This document shows, piece by piece, positions 40,594 through 50,006 of a DNA stretch of 64,000 bases. Position 1 is the first letter of the stretch. Each line of letters begins with the position of its first letter. The stretch covers positions 1-64,000 of the forward strand of contig NZ_LWBS01000022.1 of assembly GCF_001652265.1 (NCBI RefSeq), read 5' to 3'. The DNA is from Rhizobium leguminosarum (GTDB lineage: Bacteria > Pseudomonadota > Alphaproteobacteria > Rhizobiales > Rhizobiaceae). The notes under the pieces were generated by a model. That model did no database searches and was not told the origin of the DNA. It was given only the letters and a program-made list of their open reading frames with translations. The position numbers were made by a program, and so were the translations under genes.

Positions 40594-40836
40594 ATGAAGC
40601 AGATTATCCTTGCCTGCACGCTCACTGCTGCGTCCATCCTTTCCGCAATGCCGTCCCAGGCGGCAAGTGTGACCATCACCACGGATGACGCGCGTCCCTA
40701 TTATCGCCATTCGGACCGACCCTATTACCGCCATCACATGAGGCCGCGCCACATCTCCGAGGAGTGCTTCACCAAGGTGGAAAATATCCGCCGCCACGGT
40801 CACACGATCGTCAAAGAAACCCGAATCTGCCGATAA
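40594..40836 (+). CDS. Small secreted His/Tyr-rich protein (80 aa)
   Basis: A signal peptide (about residues 1-23, cleavage after SQAA) precedes a mature part with two YYRH motifs, His/Arg repeats and two Cys that could form a disulfide. GAGAGG lies upstream of the ATG. Similar small periplasmic proteins are common in rhizobia; the role is unknown. Confidence 0.65.
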   Translation: MKQIILACTLTAASILSAMPSQAASVTITTDDARPYYRHSDRPYYRHHMRPRHISEECFTKVENIRRHGHTIVKETRICR

Positions 40837-40856
40837 GGCAATCCATGCAGGAAAAA

Positions 40857-40886
40857 CCCGACCGATCCTCCCCGGCCGGGCTTTTT
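40857..40886 (+). terminator. Probable Rho-independent terminator
   Basis: CCCGACCG and CGGCCGGG form an 8-bp stem with one mismatch, followed by CTTTTT. It directly follows the small secreted protein gene. Confidence 0.6.
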
Positions 40887-40955
40887 CTTTCTGATCTCGC
40901 CGATGAGGAACTTCGCCATATCAGCTGCGTTTATCGCGAAACAGGAGTATTCATC

Positions 40956-41108
40956 ATGCGCATCAAGATGACTCTTTTGGCAATCGCCTATGTCGCCGTT
41001 AGTGTCCTGCTGCTCGCCATCGCCTACCAGCCGCAGGGATCGGGCGCCGCGCAGAAAACGGATCGTCTGGCCGGCTCGTCCTTCCTCGTCGAACGCTTCG
41101 CCGGTTGA
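40956..41108 (+). CDS. Small single-span membrane protein (50 aa)
   Basis: The frame from ATG 40956 (AGGAG about 10 nt upstream) encodes MRIKMTLLAIAYVAVSVLLL, a clear membrane or signal segment, then a short soluble tail ending LVERFAG. It is short but has a good start context. No family recognised. Confidence 0.5.
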   Translation: MRIKMTLLAIAYVAVSVLLLAIAYQPQGSGAAQKTDRLAGSSFLVERFAG

Positions 41109-41192
41109 TCAGCTCAGCGCCGACTTATAGGCGACGACGTGGAAATAGTCCTCGTCCGGCAGGGTCTGGCCCTGGAGCGGCCCTCCATCTGA

Positions 41193-41483
41193 TTAATGCG
41201 TGCCATCGAGCGAGGATCCGCCAAGCAGGATACGGTTCTGCACCGAATGCACGCCCTCGACTGCCTTGGCGACCGCGGTTGCCCGTTCGATCTCACCCAC
41301 CGTGCCGACGGTACCGGTGAGCACGATCTGATCGTTCTCCATCGTCACCTCGACATCAGACGCATCGATGCCGCCAGCGATCGCCAGCGCATTGGCGACG
41401 GCTGCCTCGACCGATGCACGATTGGCGATTTCCGCTTCCATCTCGGGTTCGAGCCCGTGAAATGTCTGCTCCTTGAAAACCAT
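41193..41483 (-). CDS. BON-domain protein (96 aa)
   Basis: Residues from about 25 to 90 form a BON domain: NRASVEAAVANALAIAGGID, then the strand DVEVTMENDQIVLTGTVGTV, and EIERATAVAKAVEGVHSVQN. These are envelope or lipid-binding modules. Here there is no signal peptide, and GGAGGAAC precedes the ATG at 41483. Possible osmotic or envelope stress role by family. Confidence 0.75.
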   Translation of the reverse strand: MVFKEQTFHGLEPEMEAEIANRASVEAAVANALAIAGGIDASDVEVTMENDQIVLTGTVGTVGEIERATAVAKAVEGVHSVQNRILLGGSSLDGTH

Positions 41484-41545
41484 GATCCGTTCCTCCGTGA
41501 AAACCTCGTAGGAAACGCTGATCGGCGGAGTTTGGTTCAGCACCG

Positions 41546-42196
41546 CTACCACTGCACGCGATAGCGGAGATTGACGCTGCCCGCCTCACCCCCTGAAAAT
41601 GGATTGCTCACCGAGGCATCGAGATTGAGATTCGGCAGAATGGCCTGGCTGACCCCCACCGTGCTCGAGAAGTCGCCGCTCGCATTGCTAACGCCTGTCC
41701 CTGCTGAAAGCGAGGTTCCCGTCCAGGGATGGATCAGCTTCAGCGCCTGCGATGCCGTCACCGAAGCCTGCCGGGCATCCACCGCGTCATATTGGACACT
41801 GATGGACCGGCTTGATTGCATGTCGAGCGAATCGGACAGGATCCAGCTGCGCGAGCGGCTGAGGGTCAGCGCGCCGCTGCCGCGCAGCGTATCGACGCTG
41901 ACGCTTGCACCCTGCTGTGACCGGCCTGCCGGGGTGACGCTCGTCCTGGTGATCCTGCCCCAAAGCATTGCCTGTTCGGAATCGGGCAGCAGCGCCCCGC
42001 CTTTGGTCGACGCCAGCGCAATGTCGGCGCCAGCGCTGGTTTCCCATTCCGCCGGCAGGCGGAAACCCACCGTCGCCTTGTAGGACTGGTCCGAAAGCTT
42101 GGCCGGCGACCAGATCACTAGGTCGTCTGCCCTCGCTGCAGCGGTGAGCGAGGGTAGGATGGCAAAAAGAATGCATGCTATTTTGAATGTCGTCAT
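41546..42196 (-). CDS. Exported hypothetical protein (216 aa)
   Basis: A signal peptide (MTTFKIACILFAILPSLTAAARA) precedes a Ser/Thr-rich body with alternating beta strands (ASVSVDTLRGSGALTLSRSR) and a C-terminal VNLRYRVQW. The aromatic last residue and beta pattern hint at an outer-membrane strand segment, but this is weak. The ATG at 42196 is taken because the signal peptide starts there. Family unknown. Confidence 0.55.
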   Translation of the reverse strand: MTTFKIACILFAILPSLTAAARADDLVIWSPAKLSDQSYKATVGFRLPAEWETSAGADIALASTKGGALLPDSEQAMLWGRITRTSVTPAGRSQQGASVSVDTLRGSGALTLSRSRSWILSDSLDMQSSRSISVQYDAVDARQASVTASQALKLIHPWTGTSLSAGTGVSNASGDFSSTVGVSQAILPNLNLDASVSNPFSGGEAGSVNLRYRVQW

Positions 42197-42577
42197 GAAG
42201 TAAGAACGTTTTGACCTGACAGGGAGCGGCAGCGTCGAAACCGACGCGACAGCGCACATGAAAGCGCTCGAAGCGAACGCGATGAGGGATCACGGCCAAG
42301 CCGTCCGTCCCGGTTTTCATCCTCGATTTAATGTGTGGCCGGAAGGCCAGCGGCACCGAGTGCCTGTTCTTCTATGGACGCCACTGCGCCCCGACTTGCC
42401 CACGCGACAGTGACAGGCCGCGGCGGAAGCGATTCCACCGGCAATGTCATAAGGATCACATCCGGCGGCCGCTCTGTAAACCCCTCAGGAGTTGAAATCT
42501 GCTGCACCGCACACTTGCCGCCCCCTCCAAAGCCTAGTAGAGCCTGAGCCACGAGAGAAATTTTCGCGAAATACCAC
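42197..42577. other. Intergenic region before dxr
   Basis: No gene I can support with confidence. A minus-strand frame of about 83 codons starts opposite the dxr ATG (at 42579), with MWYFAKISLVAQALLGFGGG as its opening, but it lacks a clear ribosome site. The dxr promoter should lie here. Confidence 0.4.
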
Positions 42578-43768
42578 ATGATAACCGGCAAAAGCGCGCC
42601 GCGGCGCCTCAGCATCTTCGGTTCGACGGGTTCGATCGGCCAGAATACACTCAATGTCGTCGATCACCTGGGCGGACGGGAGAACTTCGAAATCTCCGTG
42701 CTGACAGGCAACGCCAATGTCGAATTGCTGGCTCGGCAGGCGAAATTATTCGGCGCGCGGCTGGCAGTGACGGCAAATGACCGCCATTACGAATCACTGA
42801 AGAGCGAACTTTTCGGCAGCGGCATCGCGGTCGCTTCGGGAAAATCCGGCCTGATGGAAGCCGCCGACCGCGAAGCCGACTGGGTGATGGCGGCCATCGT
42901 CGGCACTGCTGGCCTGGCGCCGACGCTTGCCGCCGCCCGCCGCGGCGCCGATATCGCCCTTGCCAACAAGGAATGCCTGGTATCGGCCGGCGATCTGTTC
43001 ATCGCAGCGATCCGGGCGGGCGGCGGCAGACTGCTTCCGGTCGACAGCGAGCACAACGCGATTTTCCAGGTGCTGGAAGAGAACCAGCGCCACGCCGTCG
43101 AGCGGGTCATCCTGACGGCGTCGGGCGGTCCCTTCCGCACCGCCTCGCTGCGTGACATGGCAGATGTGACGGTGGAAACCGCACGCGCCCACCCGAACTG
43201 GTCGATGGGATTGAAGATCTCGATCGACAGCGCCTCGATGTTCAATAAGGCGCTGGAGATGATCGAAGCCCGGCACCTTTTCGGCCTCAGACCCGAACAG
43301 ATCGAGGTCATCTTCCACCCGCAATCGATCATCCACTCCATGGTCGGCTATACCGATGGGTCGGTGCTGGCGCAGCTCGGCGCGCCCGATATGCGCACCG
43401 CCATCGGTTATGCGCTGTCCTTTCCGAGTCGGCCGAACCTGCCGGTCGAGCGGCTGGATTTCGCCAAGCTCGCCAGGCTCGATTTCGAGGCGCCGGATGA
43501 AGTGCGGTTTCCGGCGTTGCGGCTGGCACGCCTGGCGATGACGCGCGGTGGCGTTCAGGGCGCGGTGCTGAACGGCGCCAAGGAAGTGGCGCTCGAAGCC
43601 TTCATCGAAGGGCAGCTCTCCTTCCTCGCCATGGCCGAGGTCACCGAGAGGGTCATGGACGATCTGGCCGGCCTGCCGCCGGCCGCCGGCATGGACGATG
43701 TCTTCGCCGCCGACAGGGAAGCCAGGCAAAGGGCGGCGGAGCTGATGACACTGGCGATCGCCGAGTGA
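42578..43768 (+). CDS. dxr: 1-deoxy-D-xylulose 5-phosphate reductoisomerase
   Basis: The 396-aa protein has the NADPH motif GSTGSIG at 15-21, the metal-binding LPVDSEHNAIFQ segment, the catalytic-loop HPNWSMGLKISIDSASMFNK and the FHPQSIIHSMV motif. It converts DXP to MEP in the non-mevalonate isoprenoid pathway. Length and motifs are normal. It stands alone, not with the uppS-cdsA genes. Confidence 0.97.
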   Translation: MITGKSAPRRLSIFGSTGSIGQNTLNVVDHLGGRENFEISVLTGNANVELLARQAKLFGARLAVTANDRHYESLKSELFGSGIAVASGKSGLMEAADREADWVMAAIVGTAGLAPTLAAARRGADIALANKECLVSAGDLFIAAIRAGGGRLLPVDSEHNAIFQVLEENQRHAVERVILTASGGPFRTASLRDMADVTVETARAHPNWSMGLKISIDSASMFNKALEMIEARHLFGLRPEQIEVIFHPQSIIHSMVGYTDGSVLAQLGAPDMRTAIGYALSFPSRPNLPVERLDFAKLARLDFEAPDEVRFPALRLARLAMTRGGVQGAVLNGAKEVALEAFIEGQLSFLAMAEVTERVMDDLAGLPPAAGMDDVFAADREARQRAAELMTLAIAE

Positions 43769-43820
43769 GTTCAGACGGGCCTATCGCCGAGTGGTCGCCC
43801 GCCTGTACTGACGGTCGCGA

Positions 43821-44906
43821 TTAGCGCAACCGGTTGCCGCCCTCGTCGAACAACCGGCAATCCGACGGTTCAAACAGCAGGCTCACCTGCTCGCCCGCCG
43901 CAATACTGATCGGTGACCGATGCTCGACGGTGAGTGACTGGCCATCGGCAAGCTGGCAATAGAGATATTGCGTTCCGCCGAGATATTCCGAAAAATCCAC
44001 CCTGGCCGTCAGGCTGCCCGATAGGTCGGATGCCACCTTCAGATGCTCCGGCCGCAGACCGAGCGTCACCGCGCCACCAACCGGCCTGTTCGCCGGCGGC
44101 AGGCCGCTTTCGATCTGCCGGCCGGCGACTTCGACCAGGCCCCCTTCACCCCAGCGGGCATTCAGCAGGTTCATCCTCGGCGAGCCGATGAAGCCCGCCA
44201 CGAAGGTATTCGAGGGATTCTCGTAGATTTCCCGCGGCGTTCCCGCCTGTTCGACGCGGCCGTCGCGCAGCACGACGATCTTGTCGGCGAGCGTCATCGC
44301 CTCCGTCTGGTCGTGCGTGACATAGATCATCGTGTTGCCGAGCTCGCGGTGGAGGCGGGCGATCTCGATGCGCATCGAAACGCGCAGTTCCGCATCGAGA
44401 TTGGACAGCGGTTCGTCGAACAGAAAGACATCCGGCTTGCGCACGATCGCCCGGCCGATCGCCACACGCTGCCGCTGGCCGCCGGAAAGCTGTCCCGGCC
44501 GCCGGTCGAGAAGATGGTCGATCTTCAGGATTGCGGAAGCGGCCTTGACGCGTGTCTCTATCTCGGCGGCATTCGTGCGCGCCATCTTCAAGCCGAAGGC
44601 CAGGTTGTCGCGCACGCTCATATGCGGATAGAGCGCGTAGGACTGGAAGACCATGGCGATGCCGCGCTCGGATGGATCGAGATCGGTGACGATGCGTCCC
44701 TTGATCTCGACCTCGCCGTCGGTCACGTCTTCCAGGCCGGCGATCATGCGCAGAAGCGTCGATTTTCCGCAGCCGGAAGGGCCGACGAAGACGACGAATT
44801 CGCCCTCTGCGATCGTCAGGTCGATCCCGTGGACCACCTGCAGATTGCCATAGCTTTTTCGCACGTCCTGGAGCACGACGCTCTTGTTACCCATACCGTT
44901 CGTCAT
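43821..44906 (-). CDS. Sugar ABC transporter ATP-binding protein (UgpC/MsmK type)
   Basis: Walker A GPSGCGKST, the signature LSGGQRQRVAIGR, Walker B VFLFDEPLSNLDA and a C-terminal TOBE region (RPEHLKV, LLFEPSDCRLFDE) make a standard CUT1-family ATPase of 361 aa. I took the ATG at 44906; TTG 44912 and ATG 44894 are alternatives. It is the last gene of the lacI-led operon and powers uptake by the two permeases. Confidence 0.92.
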   Translation of the reverse strand: MTNGMGNKSVVLQDVRKSYGNLQVVHGIDLTIAEGEFVVFVGPSGCGKSTLLRMIAGLEDVTDGEVEIKGRIVTDLDPSERGIAMVFQSYALYPHMSVRDNLAFGLKMARTNAAEIETRVKAASAILKIDHLLDRRPGQLSGGQRQRVAIGRAIVRKPDVFLFDEPLSNLDAELRVSMRIEIARLHRELGNTMIYVTHDQTEAMTLADKIVVLRDGRVEQAGTPREIYENPSNTFVAGFIGSPRMNLLNARWGEGGLVEVAGRQIESGLPPANRPVGGAVTLGLRPEHLKVASDLSGSLTARVDFSEYLGGTQYLYCQLADGQSLTVEHRSPISIAAGEQVSLLFEPSDCRLFDEGGNRLR

Positions 44907-44918
44907 CCCCAAAAAGAC

Positions 44919-46841
44919 CTATCTGTCCGACTGGACCCAGACGAGCATCTCTCCGGGTGCGCGGTTGTCCCAGAGATGATAGGGCACGAAGCGCGCGGTG
45001 GCGACCTGCCTTTCGGCCGGCGCCTTGCGGTAGAGCGCTGTTCCCCAGTTCGATGTTTCCTCGCGCTCGACCTTGAGATCGAGGGCGACGGCATCATTGA
45101 GATCCTTCAGCACGACGGCTTCGGCCACGGGGAGTTCGCGGGGCAGGACGATGGCATTGAGGTCTTCGCCATTGTCCGTGGTTTCGACGCAATAGACCAG
45201 CGGGCCACGCATCAACGCGACGCGCCCGGCGTCCTGGCGCACCTTAGGGTTGGCATATTGCGGCCGAAGCGCCAGCGGCAGGTAGAGGGCGACACGATCG
45301 CCCGCAGCCCAGTCGCGATCGATCCTGGCATATCCGTCGCGCATATTGGCGTTGAGATCGAGCATCTCTCCGTTGACGCTGAGGGTTGCGCCTTCGGCCC
45401 AGTCGGGAATGCGCAGCGACAGCGCAAACCGCGCCGGCTTCTCCAGCCTGGTGGTAAAGGCGACCGCACCGTCCCAAGGATAGTTGGTGGTCTGCTCGAG
45501 TTCGACCTCGGCACCGCTGGCAAGTTTCAGCCGCGCGGTGCTCTCGCCATAGAGGTGCACGGCGATCTCGTTATCCGAAACGGCGTACATGTAGGAGCCG
45601 ATCGAGGTCACCAGCCGGGCGATGTTGGGCGGGCAGCAGGGGCAATGGTGCCATTTCCACCGGTGGTGCTTGCCGGCACTTTCGAGCGGATTGTCATAGA
45701 AGAACGTCTTGCCGTCTGTGGAAAGCCCCGGCAGCGCGCCGTTGTAAAGCGCCTGCTCCATGATGTCGGCATAGCGCCGATCTGGACCGCGGCCGAGCAT
45801 GCGGCTCGCCCAGAACACCAGCCCGACCGAGGCGCAAGTCTCCGCATAAGCGGTATCGTTCGGCAGATCGAAATAATCGGTAAAGCCTTCATTGGACGCC
45901 GCCGGCCCGATACCGCCGGTAATGTACATCTGCTTGGTCGTCAGATCGTCCCAGAGCGTTTCCAGCGCAGCCGTCAGGCTGTCGTCCTTGTATTCGGTGG
46001 CGATGTCGGCCATGCCAGAATAGAGGTACATGGCGCGCACGGCGTGGCCGACGACCTTTGTCTGCGCGCGCACCGGCTGGTGCGCCTGCGCATATTCATA
46101 GGTCTTCTGGTGGTACTCGGAGACATCGCGCCCGTCGCGGCTTGCCTCGGCGGTGAAGAAATGCGGTTCGGTGCCGCGTTCGTCGATGAAGTATTTCGAC
46201 AGGTCGAGATATTTCTTCTCATCCGTCACGCGGGCGAGCTTGACCAGCGCGAGCTCGACTTCCTCATGGCCGCAATAGCCTGATATCTGGCCTTCGCCGT
46301 GGCCGAAAATCTTGATCATGTAATCGGCATAGCGGCACATGATGTCGAGCAGTTTGCGTTTGCCGGTCGCCTGATAATAGGCGACCGCGGCTTCCATCAG
46401 GTGGCCAGCGCAGTAGAGCTCGTGATGGTCGCGCAGATTGGTCCAGCGTCGGCTTGGCTCGACGCGCTGGAACCAGGCGTTGAGATAGCCGTCCTCGTCC
46501 TGCAGCTTCTCATACATGTCGATGATCTCGTCGGCGCGCGCTTCCAGCTTCGGGTTCGGCCGGCGATAGAGCGAATAGGCGATCGTCTCGATAGATTTGC
46601 CGAGGTCGGAATCCCAGAACATCTGCGTCGTCCCGCCCCATGGCTGAATGGGAATGACGACCCCGGGGCTCGGCTGATCGACGTCGATCGCCTTGAGCAT
46701 GCCGGCCTCGACGCAGCGGTCGAGCAGGGCCTCGGCAGTGGAATTGCAGACGGCGTCCTGCCATTTGCCCCAGAAGCCGCCGAGCTCCACATCGGGAACG
46801 GCGACGGGACGAAACTGGCGGTCGTTGCTTGCTTTGGTCAT
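44919..46841 (-). CDS. GH127 beta-L-arabinofuranosidase-type glycosidase
   Basis: The protein starts near MTKASNDRQFRPVAVPDVEL and continues with GGFWGKWQ, CAGHLMEAAVAYYQATGKRK, QMYITGGIGP and the zinc/nucleophile motif HHCPCCPPNIARLV. All are hallmarks of GH127, where a zinc-bound Cys acts as nucleophile. An earlier ATG at 46865 overlaps the permease stop and would add eight residues. It probably hydrolyses the imported arabinofuranose-containing oligosaccharide in the cytoplasm, as no signal peptide is present. Confidence 0.88.
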   Translation of the reverse strand: MTKASNDRQFRPVAVPDVELGGFWGKWQDAVCNSTAEALLDRCVEAGMLKAIDVDQPSPGVVIPIQPWGGTTQMFWDSDLGKSIETIAYSLYRRPNPKLEARADEIIDMYEKLQDEDGYLNAWFQRVEPSRRWTNLRDHHELYCAGHLMEAAVAYYQATGKRKLLDIMCRYADYMIKIFGHGEGQISGYCGHEEVELALVKLARVTDEKKYLDLSKYFIDERGTEPHFFTAEASRDGRDVSEYHQKTYEYAQAHQPVRAQTKVVGHAVRAMYLYSGMADIATEYKDDSLTAALETLWDDLTTKQMYITGGIGPAASNEGFTDYFDLPNDTAYAETCASVGLVFWASRMLGRGPDRRYADIMEQALYNGALPGLSTDGKTFFYDNPLESAGKHHRWKWHHCPCCPPNIARLVTSIGSYMYAVSDNEIAVHLYGESTARLKLASGAEVELEQTTNYPWDGAVAFTTRLEKPARFALSLRIPDWAEGATLSVNGEMLDLNANMRDGYARIDRDWAAGDRVALYLPLALRPQYANPKVRQDAGRVALMRGPLVYCVETTDNGEDLNAIVLPRELPVAEAVVLKDLNDAVALDLKVEREETSNWGTALYRKAPAERQVATARFVPYHLWDNRAPGEMLVWVQSDR

Positions 46842-46861
46842 AGGCTCCACTTTCTCTAAGA

Positions 46862-47725
46862 TCATTTCACCGCGCCGGCCATCAGCCCGCGCATGTAGTA
46901 GCGTTGCAGGAGCAGGAAGACGATCAGGCAGGGGATCGTCATGACGACCACACCGGCCTGGACCGCTCCCCAGTTGATCGCGCCGAGCCGTCCGGCGCGA
47001 ACCGCCGTCATCAGCACCGGCAGGGTGTATTTCTCATTGCTGGAGAGCAGCACGAGTGCGGCGAGAAACTCGTTCCAGGCATTGAGGAAGGCAAAGATCG
47101 CGACCGTCGCGACACCGGGAAGCACCAGCGGCAGAAGAACCCGCACCAGAAGCCTGAGGTCACGCGCGCCGTCGATGCGTGCGGCCTCTTCGATCTCCTT
47201 CGGCACCGCGTCGAAGGCGTTGCGCATCATGAAGACCGAGAAGGGCAGTTGCAGCGTCACATAGACGAGCGTCAACCCAACCAGCGAATTGTTGAGACCG
47301 AGCTTTGCCAGAATGATGAAGAGCGGCGTCAGGATCGACTGGAACGGGATCATCAGCGTCGCGATGATCAGCACGAAGAGCGCATTCTTCAGCGGGAATC
47401 GATAGCGCGAGAAGCCGTAACCGGCGAGCAGGCTGACGGCGACGGTGAGCACCACAGTGGCAACCGAAACGAACAGCGAATTGATCATGTGCCGCCAGAT
47501 GCCGGCGCCGAACGTATCGAGCAGCGCGTAGGAATCGATGCTGACGCCGGATGTCGGCCATGGCGGCAAGGGCGGCAGGCTGGCCTCCGTGCCATGCCGG
47601 AAGGACGACAACAGCGTGATTACGAAGGGGGCGAGAAAGAAGATCGAGATAGTGATGCCGGTCAGATGATAGGCCGACTTCGTCCGGATGGCCTTGCGCG
47701 CGCGGCGTTCCCTTGACGTGGTCAT
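46862..47725 (-). CDS. Sugar ABC transporter permease, MalG-like
   Basis: Six hydrophobic segments over 287 aa, with the EAA loop at EIEEAARIDGARDLRLLVRV and the LPLVLPG segment after it. The N-terminus is basic. It overlaps the partner permease gene by 4 nt. It forms the channel with the preceding permease. Confidence 0.9.
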   Translation of the reverse strand: MTTSRERRARKAIRTKSAYHLTGITISIFFLAPFVITLLSSFRHGTEASLPPLPPWPTSGVSIDSYALLDTFGAGIWRHMINSLFVSVATVVLTVAVSLLAGYGFSRYRFPLKNALFVLIIATLMIPFQSILTPLFIILAKLGLNNSLVGLTLVYVTLQLPFSVFMMRNAFDAVPKEIEEAARIDGARDLRLLVRVLLPLVLPGVATVAIFAFLNAWNEFLAALVLLSSNEKYTLPVLMTAVRAGRLGAINWGAVQAGVVVMTIPCLIVFLLLQRYYMRGLMAGAVK

Positions 47726-48639
47726 GGACGCTCCTCCCCGACGCGAAGCAGCCAGAGCTGCACGATGCTGATCGCCACCAGAATGGCGAGGAGCACGATC
47801 GATAGCGCTGCGCCATAACCGAGATTGAACGACACGAAGGACTGGTTGAAGATGTAATAGACCACCGAGATCATCTTGTTCTGCGGTCCGCCCGCGGTCA
47901 TGATGTAGAACTGGTCGAAGGCGAGGATCGAACCGGTGACGGAGACGATCAGCGCCAGGGCGATCGTCTTGCGCATCAGCGGCAGCGTCAGATGCCGAAA
48001 ACGCTGCCAGCGGCCGGCGCCGTCGATGCGGGCGGCCTCCGTCAGCTCGGACGGAATGGCCTGAAGCCCGGTCAAAAGAATGATCATGGTGAAGCCGGCG
48101 ATCTTCCAGACGACCATCACCACGATCGTCAGAAAGGCGGTGTCGAAGGTCGCAAGAAGATTGGGGCTCTTTTCCAGAAGGCCGAGCCCTCTCAAGGCCG
48201 GGCCGATGAAGCCGCTATCGACATTGGCGAGCCAGACCCAAAGCAGCGAGGCAGTGGCAAGACCGACCACGACGGGCAAGAAGATGATCGTCCGGTAGGT
48301 GCCGACGAACTGCCGTTCCTTCTCGACGAAGATTGCGAGCGGAAAGGCGATCGCGAAGATCGCGATGGTGACGATCACGGTGTAATAGGCCGTGAAATTC
48401 AGCGCCGTCATAAAACGGGTGTCGTTCGCCATGCGGACATAATTGTTGAAGCCGATCCAGCGCGACGCCCCCATCAGCGGCCAGTTATGCAGGCTCATCC
48501 ATCCGGTGAAGAGAACCGGCATGATGAAGAAGACGATGACCAGCGCCATGGCCGGTGCAATGTAGACGAGGCCGCGCCAGTTCGATCTGCGCCGTCGCCT
48601 GCGCCGAGGCAATAGAATCTCTGAACCGGAACCGGTCAT
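47722..48639 (-). CDS. Sugar ABC transporter permease, MalF-like
   Basis: A 305-aa protein with six membrane segments, an Arg-rich N-terminus (LLPRRRRRRR) and the EAA motif ELTEAARIDGAGRWQRFRHL. GGAG lies upstream of the ATG at 48639; an in-frame ATG at 48654 has no site. It pairs with the MalG-like permease. Confidence 0.9.
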   Translation of the reverse strand: MTGSGSEILLPRRRRRRRSNWRGLVYIAPAMALVIVFFIMPVLFTGWMSLHNWPLMGASRWIGFNNYVRMANDTRFMTALNFTAYYTVIVTIAIFAIAFPLAIFVEKERQFVGTYRTIIFLPVVVGLATASLLWVWLANVDSGFIGPALRGLGLLEKSPNLLATFDTAFLTIVVMVVWKIAGFTMIILLTGLQAIPSELTEAARIDGAGRWQRFRHLTLPLMRKTIALALIVSVTGSILAFDQFYIMTAGGPQNKMISVVYYIFNQSFVSFNLGYGAALSIVLLAILVAISIVQLWLLRVGEERP

Positions 48640-48713
48640 CAAAACGCTCCGCATCTGTCGAGTGGGATTGGCCGGGAAGCTGCCACCGCTCCCCGGCCGC
48701 GGCCGGGGAGAGT

Positions 48714-49952
48714 TTACTGGCCGCTATCGATGATCGATTGCATTTCCGATTGCGCACTCGAAAACGCGCCGTCGACATCGTCGCCGAAGATCGCGGCGTT
48801 GGTAAAGCTTGCCCATGGCCCGTTGGCGCTGTTGATCAGGTCGTTGAACTGCAGCGTATAGGGGGTCTTGGCCACACCGATCGCCTTCAGGCCAACCTGC
48901 ATGCGCGGATCGAGGCCCTCAAGCACCTTGTCGGCGATATCGCCGCGCGTCGGCAGGCTGCCATACTTCGCCATGATCTTCTGGCCATCCATCGAATACA
49001 CATATTCGAGGAACTCCTTCACCGCGTCGATCTTCTTCGTGCCCTTGGTGATGACGAAGTTGTCGCCACCGGCGAAGGACGAGGGCTTGCCGTCGACGCC
49101 GGGAATGAGGGTCACGCCGAAGTTGATATCGGGATGCTCGGTCACCAGCGTGCCGATGGCAAAGGCGCCAAGGCTTTGCTGGCCGATCTTGCCGTTGGTG
49201 AAGGTCAGGAAGTTCGCGCCGTTGTCGCTGGCGGCTCCCGCGGGCACCAGGTCCTTCTTGACCATGTTGCGGTAGATATCGACGGCCTTGCGCATCTGAG
49301 GCGTATCGAGCGTTGCCGTCTTGCTGTCGGCCGACAGGATATCGGTGCCCGCACCCCAGACGAGTGGCGTGAATGTGAAGATCATGCAGCCGCCGCAGCC
49401 GCCGCCGGAGAAATAGAAGCCATAGCTATCGTCACCCAGTGCCCTGATCTTCTCGGCATTGGCGGTAATTTCGTCCCAATTCAAAGGTGCCTTTTCCGGG
49501 TCGAGACCGGCCTTTTTGTAGAGATCCTTGTTCCAGGCGAAGACGGATGTTTCGACCGATAGCGGCAGGCCGTAAATCCGGTCCTGATAAGTGCCGAGGC
49601 GAACATGCGACGGCGAAAGCGAGTTGAAATAGGGCAGGGATTTTGCCCAGTCGGTCAAGTCTTCCAGCTGGCCGGCCGCGGCAAAGGCCGGGTTATAGAT
49701 GAGGTCCATTGACAGCGCGTCCGGCGCCTGTCCGCCGGCGATCGCCGTCGCGTATTTCTGTACCAGTTCGGAGAACGGCACCTCGGTCATCACGACCTTG
49801 TTCTCGTGACCGGAATTATAGGCTTCGACGACCTTCTTGAAAGCGTCGCCGATCCCCGAGCGAACCCACATTTCGACATTTTCGGCAGCCGACGCGGCCG
49901 ACACCAGACATAAGGTAGCGATGCTGGTCGCCGCCAAAAGACGCTTGATCAT
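48714..49952 (-). CDS. Sugar ABC transporter substrate-binding protein
   Basis: A signal peptide (MIKRLLAATSIATLCLVSAASAA) is followed by the extracellular-solute-binding family 1 fold (VEMWVRSGIGDAFKKVVEAY, GQAPDALSMDLIYNPAFAAA, GLPLSVETSVFAWNKDLYKK). GGAGGAG precedes the ATG at 49952. It binds the sugar in the periplasm and delivers it to the permeases. Four Cys around GGGCGGCM are unusual for this family. Confidence 0.9.
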   Translation of the reverse strand: MIKRLLAATSIATLCLVSAASAAENVEMWVRSGIGDAFKKVVEAYNSGHENKVVMTEVPFSELVQKYATAIAGGQAPDALSMDLIYNPAFAAAGQLEDLTDWAKSLPYFNSLSPSHVRLGTYQDRIYGLPLSVETSVFAWNKDLYKKAGLDPEKAPLNWDEITANAEKIRALGDDSYGFYFSGGGCGGCMIFTFTPLVWGAGTDILSADSKTATLDTPQMRKAVDIYRNMVKKDLVPAGAASDNGANFLTFTNGKIGQQSLGAFAIGTLVTEHPDINFGVTLIPGVDGKPSSFAGGDNFVITKGTKKIDAVKEFLEYVYSMDGQKIMAKYGSLPTRGDIADKVLEGLDPRMQVGLKAIGVAKTPYTLQFNDLINSANGPWASFTNAAIFGDDVDGAFSSAQSEMQSIIDSGQ

Positions 49953-50006
49953 GACACTCCTCCCGATATGGCGCATCTCCTCGCGCCTTTGCTCATTCTC
50001 TTGTTC

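Noticed and set aside
42328..42579. Minus-strand frame of 83 codons starting opposite the dxr ATG
   Set aside because: The N-terminus looks partly like a signal peptide, but there is no ribosome site, the start coincides with the CATG of dxr, and the C-terminal part has no recognisable pattern.
44043..46283. 746-codon plus-strand frame across the ABC ATPase and GH127 genes
   Set aside because: It is antisense to two genes with complete family motifs and spans the gap between them; composition explains the absence of stops.
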